Shown: piece by piece, positions 37,832 through 51,176 of the stretch | How positions within the stretch are numbered: the stretch's first letter is position 1 | Layout: every line of letters starts with the position of its first letter | Origin: Lycocorax pyrrhopterus obiensis | Taxonomy: Eukaryota > Chordata > Aves > Passeriformes > Paradisaeidae | Reading direction: 5' to 3' | Assembly (NCBI GenBank): GCA_014706295.1 | Contig: JACSVZ010000008.1 | Location: forward strand, 17,587,659-17,651,658 | Length of the DNA: 64,000 nt | Program-made: the position numbers and the translations under genes | The notes under the pieces: model-generated | Database searches by the model: none | What the model saw: only the letters and a program-made list of their open reading frames with translations | What the model was told of the DNA's origin: nothing

Positions 37832-40800
37832 CAAGTGAGTCCCCACAGCATAAGGAATCTACAGGCGCTTCCAAAAAAGTTAGGCTTCCCTCTAGGTGCT
37901 TGGGTATTTAAGTTTTTCCAGCCTTTGGCACACTCAGAAACCCTGGTGGCTGTGCTCCCAAGCACATGGGCATAACTGGAACATAGCAGTGTAACTGAAG
38001 TAAAGAGGATTACATTTCAGGAGGGACATGTTTTGGTGCGAGACTAGAGGCTTATGGAGATTAAAAAACAGGAGCTGCTTCCCAAGTGACAGGGTGAAAC
38101 CAGCAAAGCCCACACATAAACATTGCCTAAAAGTAAGCATTGCTTCAGCAGCAGAGATACAGTGAGAACAGCAAATGAACAGTGACCACATCAAGTGCAC
38201 CTTCAGCCACCACCACTGTCCCCAGCGTCATCTTAACTCACATCACACCTGCACTTTCTGTCTCCTTGTGCCTTTTACCACCCTTGATTATTTTTAAGAT
38301 ACTGCTCTTCCCATATGAACCAGCCCTTTTCTCCTGTCTTTCTGCTGGTTGCTATATTGTCTTTCTCTGTATCCTTCCCCACCACTGCAGTAACTTGGAA
38401 ATATTTTTTAATTCAATGCAAGAAATTGAATTTGGGATGTTATGCAAAGGAGGGTGACTTCCATATCAAGAATCTAGAATGGATAGAAATACAGCCATCT
38501 TCATAAAATCTAATCCTGGGTACAAAGGGGAGCTCCTGTAAGCTTTAGAAAAAAGGATTGCAATAATTTTTAAATCCAGAAGGATTCTATTTCTCTGCCA
38601 ACTAACACTCCTTAAAAGTGGAGTATAAGATTTGGTTTCCAGTTTAACATATCCTTCTAAAAAATACTTATAGATATGGTGGCTTTATTCCCTGAAAGAT
38701 ATGGGGTTAATCTCACTATACATGAGTTACAAATACTGGAGGGCCTAGAACGACTGGAACATTCTGTCTGGATGTAATTAAAAATCAGAATATTGTGCCA
38801 AATTCAATTGATGCTTTCAAGAAAGAAGAGAATTTGGGAGCAGGGCTGTGTACTGCTAAGCAATACAACACATGGCAAAAGGCTAGAATTGATTCAGAAA
38901 TCTTAAAATCCAATACAAGAAGATTTAAAGATGACTACAGCAATCAACACAAGGCACTCAGAGGAATGGATACTGGCATAAAAACTGGAGGTTTTACTGG
39001 AGTAAAAAGACTACCAGGCGTATTTATGTCAAATGCTTTAAAATGCACACATAGACATATATACATATATATTAAAACAAAAACCTTACACACTACATTT
39101 TGTTTTCATTTAATGGAAAGAATCTGCACTAGACAGGGTCAAATCAAGGGCTACAGTAAACTAAGTCAAAGAAACACTCTCAAAAGTGACTTGAAATCCT
39201 TCAAGTGTCACCTCAATTTTAATGACAAGGTAGTTGACTTCATTTGTACCACAGACAACAACAAAGAAGAAAAGTTAGGGTGACCACTGAGCAACGGCTG
39301 AGGAACTAGGAGGTGCACTTTCTGTAGTCAGACCTTTATGGCCTTGGACACTAAACCTTCCCAAAGCTCAGCTGAAAAGAATGGGACAGAGTCAGAGATC
39401 ACCTCTGAAAAGCGCTGACACGTAAAAGTGGTTCACATCTATAAATGGTAAAGAAGAAGACAACTTGCAAAAATGCTTGCATTACAACGAGCAGATTCTC
39501 TTCCCACTGCTGATCAGGAGCTCATGTTTCCTTCTTGTTAAATTCACACTTCTTGCTATTGTAGATGCTCTGTTTTCATCTCAGCTGTATCTGTGTTCAC
39601 CCTTCTTTTCCTTTCAGTGAAAAGGATGTTAACATCTTCCCTGGAGTCAGACATGTGAGAAGGCTTCTACTTGTGCTTCCGCAAATCAAAAGCAGCTGCT
39701 ACATGGCATGGCATGGCAGAAGTGAAAACTCTTAAATAAAAAGCAGAAGAGCAAAAACGGGAAAGGAGGATAGAGCAAGTAAATCTGCAATACAATTGAG
39801 GAAGATAAAAACAAAATAAATAATCCTCCTCTACCCCAAATTTTTTGGTTTGCTTTGTTTTTTTAATGACAGGATGTCTCTTACATTTCTTTTTTGAATT
39901 TGGGACGAAAAATGTAGGTCTTCTGGTAACAGACAATTTGCAGAAACCATTAATGGTTTGAAGCATCAAGAAAAACTAGACTGAAGAGCCTGATTCACAA
40001 GCTTTTTCATGGGCTAGGGGGAGACTATCAGACAACAAAGGAGAATGCAGAGTTCCTTTCCAACTGTACCCACCCAAGGAATATTCTTGTCCCTGTTGTA
40101 CTTTATTCAACTTTGAGATAATGGGCTGCAGAAATGAGACTTTACAGAGAGACTGAGACTCTCAGAGACTAATGAGTCTCTGAGTCTAATGAGACTGAGA
40201 AATCCATCCTACAACTGCTGCATCTCAGAAATCCTTTCACAGAAGAACTTCAGCTCCCACCACTAAGCTTCTTCCAGTTGTCATCTGCCGTAATATTGTT
40301 ATGATTTTGTAGGGTACACAGTTTCTTGATCAAAAGACTAAAATAAGAGATAAAAATCTGCATTTGAGTAGATTATCACTGCATTTACCTAGCTTGATTT
40401 TTCAACATGAATTTGGCCTCTTTCTGTTTGTTTCTTAAAAAGACTACCTTTCTTGAATTATCACATATATTGCCCAATGCCTGTTCCTCTCCACGTAGGA
40501 CAACTAGTGACTTTATGCCAGGTAACCAGGGATAGTCTCAATCTTACCTCTAAAAGGGCTTTGCTCCAGTATAGCTGAGGGAAACCGAGAAGAAAGGTTT
40601 ATAGAAATGGCTTCTTGTAACGAGCTACATTTCTCATTATCCATAACACTGCTGCTTACATCTTATTAGGAGGAGTGATATCCTCTTATTTTTAAACTAC
40701 GCTGTGTAGGTTAAGGCAACCTTACTGAGAAATTGGCTTGGTCCTGGCACCACTCTTCAACTCCTCTTTACATTTAATACAGCATTTTTGGCAGAAGAGA

Positions 40801-42295
40801 AAATGCCCAGTGCCTAATTAAGAGCTTTGATACGGTTGTAATTTGTTGAAATGCCACAGGTATGTCATGAAAACCATAGTGCAAAATACCAACACAAAAC
40901 TCCTGGCCTCGCACAGCCAGTGAAAGTTTGCCAATCAAAATAAGCTTTATGAACAGAGATTTTTTAAAATTTTTTTTCTTTTGCCTGTCTACAGTGTGTT
41001 TGCCATTTAAATACAGGTATTTTGGTAAATCATAAGCCTTCAAAGTACAGCTTAGGCTTATAGCTCTCCTACCCTTGCAGCCATTAAGAAAAATATTGAG
41101 AAAATGTCTTTTGATTGTGAAAATGCTTTCAGTTGAAAAGCTGATAAGGCAATCATGAGGTATTGTCATAACAACTTGTCACCAAAGTTCATTACTTTAA
41201 GGTTGATGAAAAACAACAGGGACAGTTATAAACCACTGTCCCTTAGAAACGAGCAGCTCCCAAGCTTTGTACACAAAGCCGTTTCAGGGATGCTGACTGC
41301 AGCTAAGCTCGTGTTTCTTAATTTAAGAGCTTCTGTCCAGCTGTAATAACTATACCAGACTGCAGCACGGATCATCACTAAGTCAACTCCTACTCTGACC
41401 CTTAATTGTGACCTGGGAAATGAGAAGCCAACAGAAGTCAGAAGACGCATTTCACTTGAAACAAGGGATATTTTTAGGGAGAACAACACGGAGTTGGTAC
41501 TCTCACAAAGACCAGAGTGGGTGCAGGGCCACAATTATGGGAGAGGGAAGTATTAAAAAAAGGTAAAATAGCAGAAGCAGAGTTCCTGAACAATGCAGAC
41601 AGAAAACACAGGGATTACTCTAACCATGATGGCCCAGCCTGGATTTGAAAGTAGAGCTGGTGCCTCAAATAGCCTAAGGTATTACATCTGGTTCTTCAAA
41701 CTAATCTGACCCCTTTGAGAGAGACAAATACTTCCTTGGGGAAGAGTGTTGTTACATTTCAACATCCCAATATTAACCACTGACTGTCAATTGAGATAAA
41801 GTAAGTACCTCAGTGAGTCATAAAACACTAATTTTCCATTAGACAGCAAGAGAGAAACTGAAGACAAGTAACAACAACAAAATTAGTAGTTAACAGAAAC
41901 CAGATGGAATAGTAAAAACTTAGTAACTTAAAAACTTAACTTAGTATCAAGAGAAAGAAATAACAGTGTGTAGTAACCACAGAATGCCTCAATATGGAGA
42001 CCAACCAACCATCACAGTCATCATAAGGAAGCTTAAATTGACTGGTTTTGAGATTGTTTCCTGTTACACTGGGCTAAGCTGGGAACTTGACATCAAATTA
42101 GAAAAAGGGAAAAAAAGATCCCCAGACAAGAGAAACACAAAAAGCCATGTTAGCAGCAACTCAGCTGCCCATCAGAAGGTGCAGAAACCAGTCTCTGGAA
42201 GAACATTTTAAAGACATTTCTTCCTTCTCCCAACACTCTCCTGATACCTCTCTTTTGAACTGCCAAATTCTACCACTGAAGAGTTTCAGATTCCT

Positions 42296-42296
<1 letters not shown>
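37832..42296 (-). other. MARCHF8: Intronic DNA of MARCHF8; no gene seen
   Basis: No recognisable gene is present. A 163-codon open frame on the plus strand (38795-39283) has no family resemblance and contains simple-repeat translation, so I regard it as chance. An unusual cluster of inverted and direct repeats of GAGACT/GAGTCT lies at 40147-40200. Confidence 0.55.
40147..40200. repeat. Imperfect inverted/direct repeat cluster of GAGACT and AGTCTC units
   Basis: The words GAGACT, CTCAGAGACT, GAGTCTCTGAGTCT and GAGACTGAGA follow one another, separated by AAT. The left arm AGACTCTCAGAGACT can pair with AGTCTCTGAGTCT, leaving a short AAT loop, with a 2-nt difference. It looks like a local duplication that made a hairpin. 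No gene or element assignment is possible. Confidence 0.7.

Positions 42297-42342
<46 letters not shown>
42297..42342. repeat. (TAA)n microsatellite, about 15 units
   Basis: A perfect TAA trinucleotide repeat of 46 bases lies in the long upstream intron. Perfect repeats of this length are normally polymorphic. On the minus strand it gives a false poly-tyrosine frame. Confidence 0.97.
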
Positions 42343-42901
42343 CATGCATCTCCACAGTCTTTGCTACAACCTAGTTTAAGGACTGTCTAGAAATGTGCTC
42401 GTTCGTCACCAAATTGCCACTTGAAGCATTACTGGCTCTAGTACACAGAATCCAAACTGTTCACCACTTTTTAAACAATGACAATTCAATTTCAGTGAGC
42501 TCTGATACACAAAAAAACCCCCACTACTCAAGTTTCAAAATTATGAAATTAGCTTAAAATTTATAAGACAAGTGCATGCATCCTCAGTCACAGAAGCTGA
42601 GTACACCAAAATACATGATAAAAACAAGTCAGCAGCACTGCCTGGTAACTGCAACAGAGGAAGCAAATCTTAAAAAATACACATTTCAAGCATTACTTAA
42701 AAAATTTTTTGAGTAAAAGAAACAAGGAACCTTTATCTTCATAACTTTTCTTTCAGTTACGTGGAGGACATGCATGTGAATGGTCAATGCAGAGATCACA
42801 AAATTACCATTTTTTTTTAACATACTCATTGTTTCAGTACCACTGCTCAGATTTTGCTTTTGAACGTGTTACATCTCGGAAAGAACTAACAGTGTGTTTC
42901 A

Positions 42902-43064
42902 GTTGTTTTGGTTTTTTTTTGCTGAAGGGGTGGGGATGATGATTTGGTTTCTTTTCTGGATTTTTTTATGGTTTTGTTGGGGTTTTCGTGGTTTGGAGTT
43001 GGTTTGGTTTTTTGTTACTTTTTTTTTCTTTACTGAGACTGAAATTTAAGGTGGTTTTTTTTTC
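42902..43064. repeat. G/T-rich low-complexity tract
   Basis: This G/T-rich stretch on the plus strand is about 160 bases long, interrupted around 42950 and 43030-43045, with TTTTGG and GGGG words. It is similar in make-up to the tract near 37.7 kb. Confidence 0.75.
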
Positions 43065-44046
43065 CACCAAATGAGGCTGCCATTCAGAGAGGCAAGACTG
43101 TCTGATGTTATCACCTAGCCAACAGGCTGAAGTCATTGTGTCCTTTGCCAAAAGGCAAAATAGAAAAAAAAAATGGATGAGACAAGGGGGAAGGGTGTGT
43201 GTGGGGGAAATAATCTAAGTAGTCTTTCGGCCCTGAACTGCTTAAGTGAAGAAATGGGAAAATCACCTTCTTGCAATGCTCTTCTACATAACCTCACGTT
43301 CTCCAAGCCAATAATCTCTTTGGACTAAATCCTATGTTTTTAAGCACTTCTGAACAGCTTTACAGTACCCTTCTGGTGTTTACAGATAACATCAAAATAA
43401 GACAACTTGGAAGAAACAGCACTGGTGGATATGCTTTGTCCAGCTGTAAGATGAAAGGCTTGAGTTGAGCTGTTTGGATTTCCTCACAGCTAGGCTCATA
43501 AAGAAAGCACTCACAGGAATGAAAAATTCCTGCCAAGCAGGAGACGAAGTTCAGGGCAAGAGTATTTTAATTCATTTCAAGAAGGGCAGCACCCAATCAG
43601 ACTTTACAGAGCCTGTGAAGTGACACAGGCAGAGAGAACTGTTACCTCCTTCAAGCTCACTGTGGAACTGTCTTGTGAAAAACTAAATCACTTCAGTGAG
43701 AGTAAAAGATTACATGAACATACAGGTTTTGCTCCTGAGAGAAGCAATGGAACTTTACAACACAGGTCTTCAGAGACCTACTTTTCTTTAGCCAATCTGA
43801 CCTGCTAAAGTGTAGTTTCTGAGATGACTGGCAGAGGCACTGATTGTTTGATTGCTTGTTATTGATCATCTCAGTCTGAGCCACAGAAGGTTCCCACACA
43901 CTTTATAACAGCCACCAAGCAAATACATTTAGCAGCACTAAACAGCATTTAGCAGTTACTTGGTGAGCTTGCAGTCAAGATCATAAAGTAGCACCAGGAA
44001 AGCTCCCAATCATTGCCTTTGTCTTTCATTCAAGTATAGCAGGCAG
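43065..44046 (-). other. MARCHF8: Intronic DNA of MARCHF8; no gene seen
   Basis: Nothing recognisable lies between the G/T tract and the CR1 copy. Confidence 0.5.
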
Positions 44047-44776
44047 ATCATAGAATCATAGAATCATCAAGGCTGGAAGAGACTTTTAAATCATTAAGTC
44101 CAACCATCCACTCAGCACAACCACTGTAACCCCTAAACCACCAAACCACATCACCCAGCACCAGATCCAGGCGCCTCTTAAACACCTCCAGGGATGGTGA
44201 CTCCACCACATCCCTGGGCAGCCTATTCCAGTGCCTGACCACCCTAAGAGTGAAGAATTTTTTTCTAATATTTAATCTCAATCTCCCATCTCAGCTTTAG
44301 GCCATTTCCTCTTGTCCTCTCTATAGGCAGAGTAGAAGAGACCAGTCCTCCCCTCACTGCAATCTCCCTTCAGGCAGTTGTAGAGGGCAACGAGGTCCCC
44401 CCAAGCCTCATCTTGAGACTAAACAAGAACAGCTGCTTCAGCCATTCCTGTAAGACAAGTTTTCTAGACCTTTCACGAGTCTTGCTGCCCTTCTCTGGAC
44501 ACGCTCCAGCACCTCAATGTCCTTTCTGAAGTGAGGGGCTCAGGACTGAAGGCAGTACTTGAGGTGTGGCCTCACCAGTGCTGCGTACAGGAGGACGATC
44601 ACTGCCCTGGTCCTGCTGGCCACACTATTCTTGATACAGGCCAAGATGCCAATGGCCTTCTTGGCCATCTGGACCCACTGCTGGCTCATATTCATCCGGC
44701 GGTCAACCAGCATCCCCAATCCTTTTCTGCGAAATAGCTCTCAAACCACTCCTCCCTCAACCTGTAGCGCTGCATG
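44047..44776 (-). mobile_element. CR1 LINE fragment, 5'-truncated, minus orientation
   Basis: On the minus strand the element ends with the CR1-specific octamer-type tail (ATGATTCTATGATTCTATG, 44067 to 44047). Before it is the usual tail segment containing GACTTAATGATTT and TCTCTTCCAGCC. Further 5' is a translatable remnant near 44280-44170 reading [20 protein letters not shown]. It then continues through the well-known block with TGGCCAAGAAGGCCATTGGC to about 44776, where similarity stops (CCATGCAGCGCTACAGG). It is 5'-truncated, as usual for CR1, and lacks a full reverse transcriptase. It lies in sense with MARCHF8 in the long intron. It is moderately diverged, and clearly younger than the copy near 57.2 kb. 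Confidence 0.95.
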
Positions 44777-46307
44777 GAAAAGGGATGCTGCTAACAAAGA
44801 AATATGGATTACAAGACACATTATAAAAGAGTATTTTTAGGAAATGCAACTGTAAGAAAGAAATGAGTAACTTTAGCAACAAGTGGAAAGAAACAGTAAG
44901 TGAAAACAACACATCCAGATGAAGTGAAAGTTAACAAAAATTAAATCCCAATGTTGAAAACACATCAAGTAGAGGCATGAAAGGGAAGGAGAGCAAGTCA
45001 CAAGAAGACATCAAAAAGGAGGTGGGAAGAACAGCCTAATCTGAAATTTTGTCTGTTCTTTACAGATTTATGAACGTTAAAGATCATACAGAAAAAGTTT
45101 CTTCTTTTTTTTTAATGTGTGTCTTGTTTTTCTCAGTAACTCAATGCAACAGTAACTTACCAAAGTTTAGCTCTGCTTTATAGGTTTGACTGAACTGTCT
45201 ATTGACAATTGCCTATTTTTGCCCTTCTCCAGATGCTCTTCTAAGATTGTCATGCAGGGGCAGGGTTTCCCCATTGAGGCTGACTCATTTCTACTGCAGC
45301 TGACAGGACTCCTGCTCTTCCAAAACCTTTGTAGTCCTTTGACATAACTCACAGCAAATGAATCCATACAGCATGCAAAGCATTATTAACAAATACAGAA
45401 GGTACAACTGGGTAGCTATAACATTTGTGGTCGTGCTGCATGTGACAGAGACAATTCTCTGTCAAACCACTCATCACAAAAGCTTTATCTATTTGCTCCA
45501 TCTTCCAGTATATTGGGGAGGCACCATTATATGGGTGATGATATGCCTACATTTGACATATCACATAATTACATGCCTCTTTTTTCACTACTCCCTAAGC
45601 ATCGCCTGTTGCACACTGCCACAGTACTTTAGTCCAACCTGGTACAGCAGTTCTTTTGTTCTCAATTCTAGCTATGGTCTTAACTTTGTTGACAGCTTTA
45701 GCACTCCTGTTATCATAAGCGTAAGGGGCTCTTTGGGTCTTTGAGTCAGTTCTCTGGATTAATGAGCATTCATGAGATATGTAGTTAGTGCTGAAGGGTT
45801 CAAGAAAACATTATTTTCTACTCCTGTACAAGAGCTGATTCTCTCCAGAAACTGAATCTAGATCTTAGTAAAACATAAGCAAATCAGAAAAACAACAATA
45901 CATGACAGGAAGCGAGCAGGAAAAAAGAAGTGCCACTAGTGCCTCAAATACCTATAGTGCAGAGATGCAGTCAGACAAAGTACCCTAGGACAACACTACA
46001 AAGATGACAAAACAAAATCGAATTCCCCAAATCCCAGTCTGCAATTGTTGCTGTCGGTTCCTTCCTGACCTCCATTTTCTCAGTGCTTTCAAGCTGCCAG
46101 CCTTCACTAGCTTCACACAAACTCCTCCAGAAGCACAGGAAAGGCACAGTGGCTAAATCTCTCTGCAGAGTCCAGTGCAGAGGTGGTCTGACTTGGAGAG
46201 ATTTAACTGGCCTATCTGTATTCATGGTTTTATATCTCAGTCCAAGGTCATAAGGATCTGTACACCAACATTTACAAATGGTGTTGAAATGCCTTTCTGT
46301 TAGCTTT
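44777..46307 (-). other. MARCHF8: Intronic DNA of MARCHF8; no gene seen
   Basis: It contains a 128-residue hydrophobic plus-strand open frame at 45358-45744 with an ATG start. The frame resembles no family I know and I treat it as chance. No repeat family was recognised. Confidence 0.5.
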
Positions 46308-46385
46308 AAGCTCGGATGTTGTGTGCGTCTGCAATCGTCTCGCTTCAAGCTCGGATGTTGTGTGCGTCTGCAATCGTCTCACTTC
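46308..46385. repeat. Perfect-register 39-bp tandem duplication
   Basis: Two adjacent 39-bp copies (46308-46346 and 46347-46385) differ at a single position, G or A near the end (CTCGCTTC versus CTCACTTC). The unit starts AAGCTCGGATGTTGTG and has three CpG sites in copy 1, unusual for the surrounding AT-rich intron. Near identity indicates a recent duplication or a short minisatellite. Confidence 0.95.
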
Positions 46386-49300
46386 AGAATTGTTCTCTAA
46401 ACATTGCTGAAGGGCAAATACACGACCAGATAGCTCCAAAGCAAAACTGCAATGACTGTCATTTATTGTATACAAAACCATGCAAAACATCAAAATGCTA
46501 CTTTACCTCCAGTCTGTTCACTTGCTGTTATTTTAGTATGAATGAACAAATAAACCAGACCAAACCTGAGCTGTGCCAAGATAGCACATCACTCAGCCCT
46601 TTGCCCAAGACTTGCTCAGAGAGAAGCAGCTGCAGCTTGGCACATGTCTGCACTAATGTGCTCATTCAGCTTTTGGACTGGGCTTGTCTGTACTGACAGT
46701 CATGTCCTGACTCACTCGAGTTGCAGTGAATCCATGGAGATGCACATGGTTGCCTGCTATCCAATACTCTGTCTCCACCAAACCTTACACACCGTCACGG
46801 CCCTACTGGAAGCTTTGTATTCCTTCCCATCCTGCAGTCATTCCCAGGAGGGAAGAAATGGACAACAGCATTTCAGTTGTTTCTGCTCAGATATCAGAGC
46901 ATCCCGTGCCTGCTGGACGAGATGCAGAAGCCTGGGGAGGTGTGGTGTGGGGAAACCGTCTCTGTCCCTCCTCTTACTGACCCTCCCTTGTCACCAGTGG
47001 CCAAGACATGCCCACGATGAAGTGGCCAAACCCATTACAGTGTTGAGGCTGAAGCACAAGGAGATGACGGCACCCCTTTGCCCTCCTCCACCAGACCCAG
47101 GTGCAGAGATCTCCAGCCCCACCGCTGTTTCTTCTCACTGCCATCCATGGGAGGAAAGCAGTCACTGTCCTTCCCTGCTGCTGGCAAAAGAGGGAGTCTT
47201 CCCTGTTTTCTACTACTTTTCCCAAGGACATCACAGATGGATTTCATTTAAATGCTATTACAATATGCTGCCTTTTTATCACAAAACTGACTAATAACTC
47301 CTCTTCCATTCGCTGCTTTAAAACCAATATAAGCATACTCTTCAGTTTGTGACATTTCTTGCTGCTGCTAAATAGGGAATATTTTAATTGTATTTCTGAT
47401 TCTGCCATTAGAAGCCTTTATATCCCATTATAAAGAGACACTGAGATAGGAGATGAAACTGGTAAGGAGTTTTATCAAATAAGTCTCAGCCCTGCTGCTT
47501 GCCACAGCCTGAATAGAGTGTATGTTTCCTCTTCTGGTTTGATTCCAGCTCTTCACAGTGATCTACAGAAAAATAACAAAAATTTGAGTTCTGCCCTTTT
47601 CTTCCTTATTCATTACCTTTTTTTTTTATGTTCAGTACAATCTCTCACCTTCCTGTATCTGTACGTAATGCCTGAAGTGTTCTGTTCAGTCAAAATATTT
47701 TTCCCACTCTTAGCTGATGGAGCAAATTTTTGGCAACTTTTGAAGATATTTTAATCCAGAACATTTCCCAGACATGTGAAAATTTATCAACATTGTAACA
47801 ATGTCTGAATTTTTAAAAACTGTAAAAATGAGAATAAAAACTCTCTTTCTGAGACTGAGATTTTATGATCAACAGTCCATCCATATGATTTTATGATCAT
47901 AGTCCATCCAGGTCTCTCATGCTTCAGCTTCTTGAAGATTTTGAGGGATTTCTGAAGCATGGGCATAAGCCCAAACACTTTCATATGACACGTGAAATAT
48001 GCCACTTTTATCTGGGCCCAAACTGGTTTAAGCCAGGGTGAACATGTTTGAGTCCTCTCTGTGCAAACCATGCTGTAATTGTGGCTTTGTGCTACAGCGA
48101 TAGTATTAAATAGTATTTGATCATAAAAAAGAATTAATAAAATCAGCTGAGTGGGTAGCAGGGTGGAGACTGAGTACAGACAAAATGTGAACGTGGGTAG
48201 TTGAAAAAGAACAACATGGAGACACTTTTAGAAAAGTTAATTTTAAATTATCAATATATTAAACAAGCAAGTGCAGAAATAACACTTCCTTCCCCATACC
48301 CTGATGACTAGGTAACACAACTCTGGACTCTAGGTGTAACTGAGCAGTAGAACAGTAAAATACACTTTATTGTAAAAAAAAAAAAGTTTAAGTCACATAA
48401 TCACAAATACATTTCTCCACTGACTTTAGTCAATTAACTGAATGCACAGAACCTCTTAAGTCTAATAAAATCAGACAAAGAATTCTGCTAGCAAGCTTCC
48501 ATGAAACAAGGATCTTACACATTGAGAGGTTGTACATTCAGTTGTAAGAGAATATTAGACTGCCAGCTCTCTATCTCATGGCAAATACTGAAGCATGTGC
48601 AAAATTCAAGTAGCAGAGCAATTCTCAATGTATGCACAGCACATAAATTTGAAGAACTTTCACACAAAGTCAAAACAAGCTTCTAAAGTTTTAGAGTCAA
48701 CATTTCAAGTTACTTACTACCAAAAGTGTTCATGTGTTCCCCATGAAAGCCACAGACTGATAATGTGTGGGACAAAATCTTGTAACTCCCAATTGTTAAA
48801 AGGCAAAAAAGAAACGCCACTAAATAACATACTCTTGTGTACATGCAAATTTTATTTAGGTGATCAAGTAATCTTGGAAGACAACATACTGGCAGACAGC
48901 ACACATCTAAGCTCCACCAAAAACCACATGACCATTAATCTCCTCGAGGATTTCACATAAAGCTGACAATTTTTGCTTCCACCAGCAATGCTTATTTACT
49001 AAATCCTGGACTGGACTGCAAGCTATCTTTTTGAAAAGGAAACAACTCATCTGCACAGCAAAGCACCATTTTGTCCTGGTTGTCTAGGAAGGATGCTTGA
49101 TCTTTGCACTGTCAAGTTTTATCAGCCCACTAAAATAAACAAACAAACAAATAGATGGATAAATGCCATGCTCCCCAAAGCTCAAGCAGATCCCCAATAG
49201 GCAGGATGCACACCCACACAGTGCAGTTTGCAGCCAGAAGCAGCACACATACACACAAACACACTTCAGACAAACAAAGCAAATAATATTTGAACATTCT

Positions 49301-51176
49301 TGCCAAATGAGATTCTGTTTGTGTACCTCCTTCTCACATATATGCACAAACCCACATATCACACAGCAAATAATGCTCACGGAACACAACAAAGACCCTC
49401 TGTTATTGTTCCATAAGGTTTTGCAAAATCCCCTTCTTTGTCTAAAACTGAATTAACAGTATTTCTAGAGCCCTGATAATTTAAACATACAAAGCTTGGA
49501 GAGACAGACTATAGCTTTCTTTTAGAGCAACTGGTAACATTAAAAAAATACAGATATGCTTTGAGAACAGAAGCTCCTATTTACAAGCACCTTTATTCAG
49601 CAAATTAAAAATGTAGGAAATATTGCAGCCATTCAAATGCAGACTCTCTGAAAGGACATGACTGGAGCCTAAGGCTTATCACATCCAGCTGTGTTTTAAC
49701 AGAATCTCTTATGGTCACCTTCCCCCCAAACAGAAGTGCTAATAGCCAATAAAATAAAAAAGCCACCTTAAAAAAAACAAACACCCCCTCAAAAATTTCC
49801 AAAAACAAGCAAGTTGTCTCCCTGTTTTTAAACCCCAGCACCTTTAGAAGAATGTCATCATGAATGAAAGAACCATGGTAAAAGAAAAAGATGCATCTTC
49901 ATAATCAGAACTGAACAAAGTATGACACTAAAAGGGATCATTCAGGTAGCACTCTAACAAGGAGCCTCTCCAGCAGCCTCCCTTGACAGGCTGCCCTGAC
50001 ACACATTTATCTCACAGGGCTCAACAGGATCCCTCTGCTGACAAAACAGTCTCCTACCTGAAGCTTCATTTTCCAGCATGAATGCACGTGTGTGTCCTCA
50101 GTGCAGCTTTTCCTGGTTGCATGACTGTTCTCCAGACTAAAGAGACAGAGGGGTGTAAGCAGAGCTGCAGTCTGCCCTGCATTTGGCTGCAGATGAATAG
50201 AAAGAGTTGGTGCAGTACTTGCCTGGGCTTGTTTAAGTTGCCTAAATATAACTACTAGTGTAGCTCAAACTAGACTAACTACTTCCTCCAGCTGATTCCA
50301 GTGAAAAAAGCTTGTGATGAATAATGCATGAGAGCTCCTATGAACATGCTCCATTCCTTGCAGCAGCTGATGTCCACCTCTCCCTGCTTCCCCAAAGCAA
50401 TCCTTAGCAATTTTTGTGCTATGAAGCATAACAATTCTCCCAACGTCCAGAGTGCAAGAAGGATGACCCTTCCAGATCCATTTTCTTTCCTCATTAGTCA
50501 AATAGAGCTGGTAATTTTCTTTTTTCTTCATTGAAAATGTACGTAGCTAGAAGTCAAAGAAGGCATGGTAAGCACAGAACCATATCTCTGGGACAACATA
50601 ACACTTGTAAATTCCGTTGCTTAGTAGTTAATTTTTCTTATTCTTAAGGGCTGTGAGGGAAGAGAAGATGTGTAAGATGAACAGTGAAGACAGCAAAAGA
50701 ATGTGAGAGACCAGAAAATAATACTGTACAAAGAAAGTGGAAAAAAAATGCTTACTGCAGCTGGTGAGTTCAGTTGACTGTTTACAGAAAAAAAATATTT
50801 TTCAGGAGAACTTGTTGGGTAGATTAATATAGGGGATAAATTCACCAGCTTATTCTCTTAAGCAATAAATTTTGCTGTGTCAGTAAAAAACTTTTCAAGC
50901 CAACTACAAAAATCATTCAGGTATTCTTCCAAAGAGTGAACCAACAGAAGAGTAATTTGCAGGTAATTTATTTGCAAATGCAATTACTGCAATAGGCAAA
51001 CGTTACTTGTAGATTTGGGTCTATTTCTCAGAATTGTTTTACTTTGATTTCGTTGTTAGATACACATCAAGTTATTTGGCATCTCTGTATCAGTCATCCA
51101 CTGCAATCCAAGATACACTGCTGTCCAAACACAAGTGACAAGGCTCTCAAAAGTAGTTTCCTGTAAAGGAAATGTG
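46386..51176 (-). other. MARCHF8: Intronic DNA of MARCHF8; no gene seen
   Basis: A GC-richer patch near 46640-47240 holds open frames on both strands (up to 216 codons on the plus strand), but none resembles a known protein. A short imperfect direct repeat lies at 47859-47910. No RNA gene was found. Confidence 0.5.
47859..47910. repeat. Imperfect direct duplication, about 24-28 bp unit
   Basis: GATTTTATGATCAACAGTCC (47859 on) is repeated as GATTTTATGATCATAGTCC from 47887, each followed by ATCC. The copies differ by a small indel. This is a local tandem duplication in intronic DNA. Confidence 0.85.

Noticed and set aside
38795..39283. 162-residue plus-strand open frame
   Set aside because: It shows no family resemblance, includes translated ATAT repeat (HIYIYIK), and no splice or promoter context is evident. 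One frame of this size is expected by chance in 64 kb.
42161..42355. Minus-strand frame with poly-tyrosine
   Set aside because: This is translation of the TAA microsatellite.
45358..45744. 128-residue hydrophobic open frame with ATG
   Set aside because: It resembles no known membrane family. T-rich DNA often gives hydrophobic frames. No supporting context was seen.
46644..47294. 216-residue plus-strand open frame in a GC-richer patch
   Set aside because: No recognisable domain is present and composition is that of random GC-richer sequence. The opposite strand is also open here, which points to lack of stops from composition rather than coding.
50060..50085. Minus-strand ATGCTGGAAAATGAAGCTTCAG followed by GT, considered as an alternative first exon
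   Set aside because: It is only a short string with a possible donor. The protein resembles no MARCH N-terminus and there is no promoter evidence.
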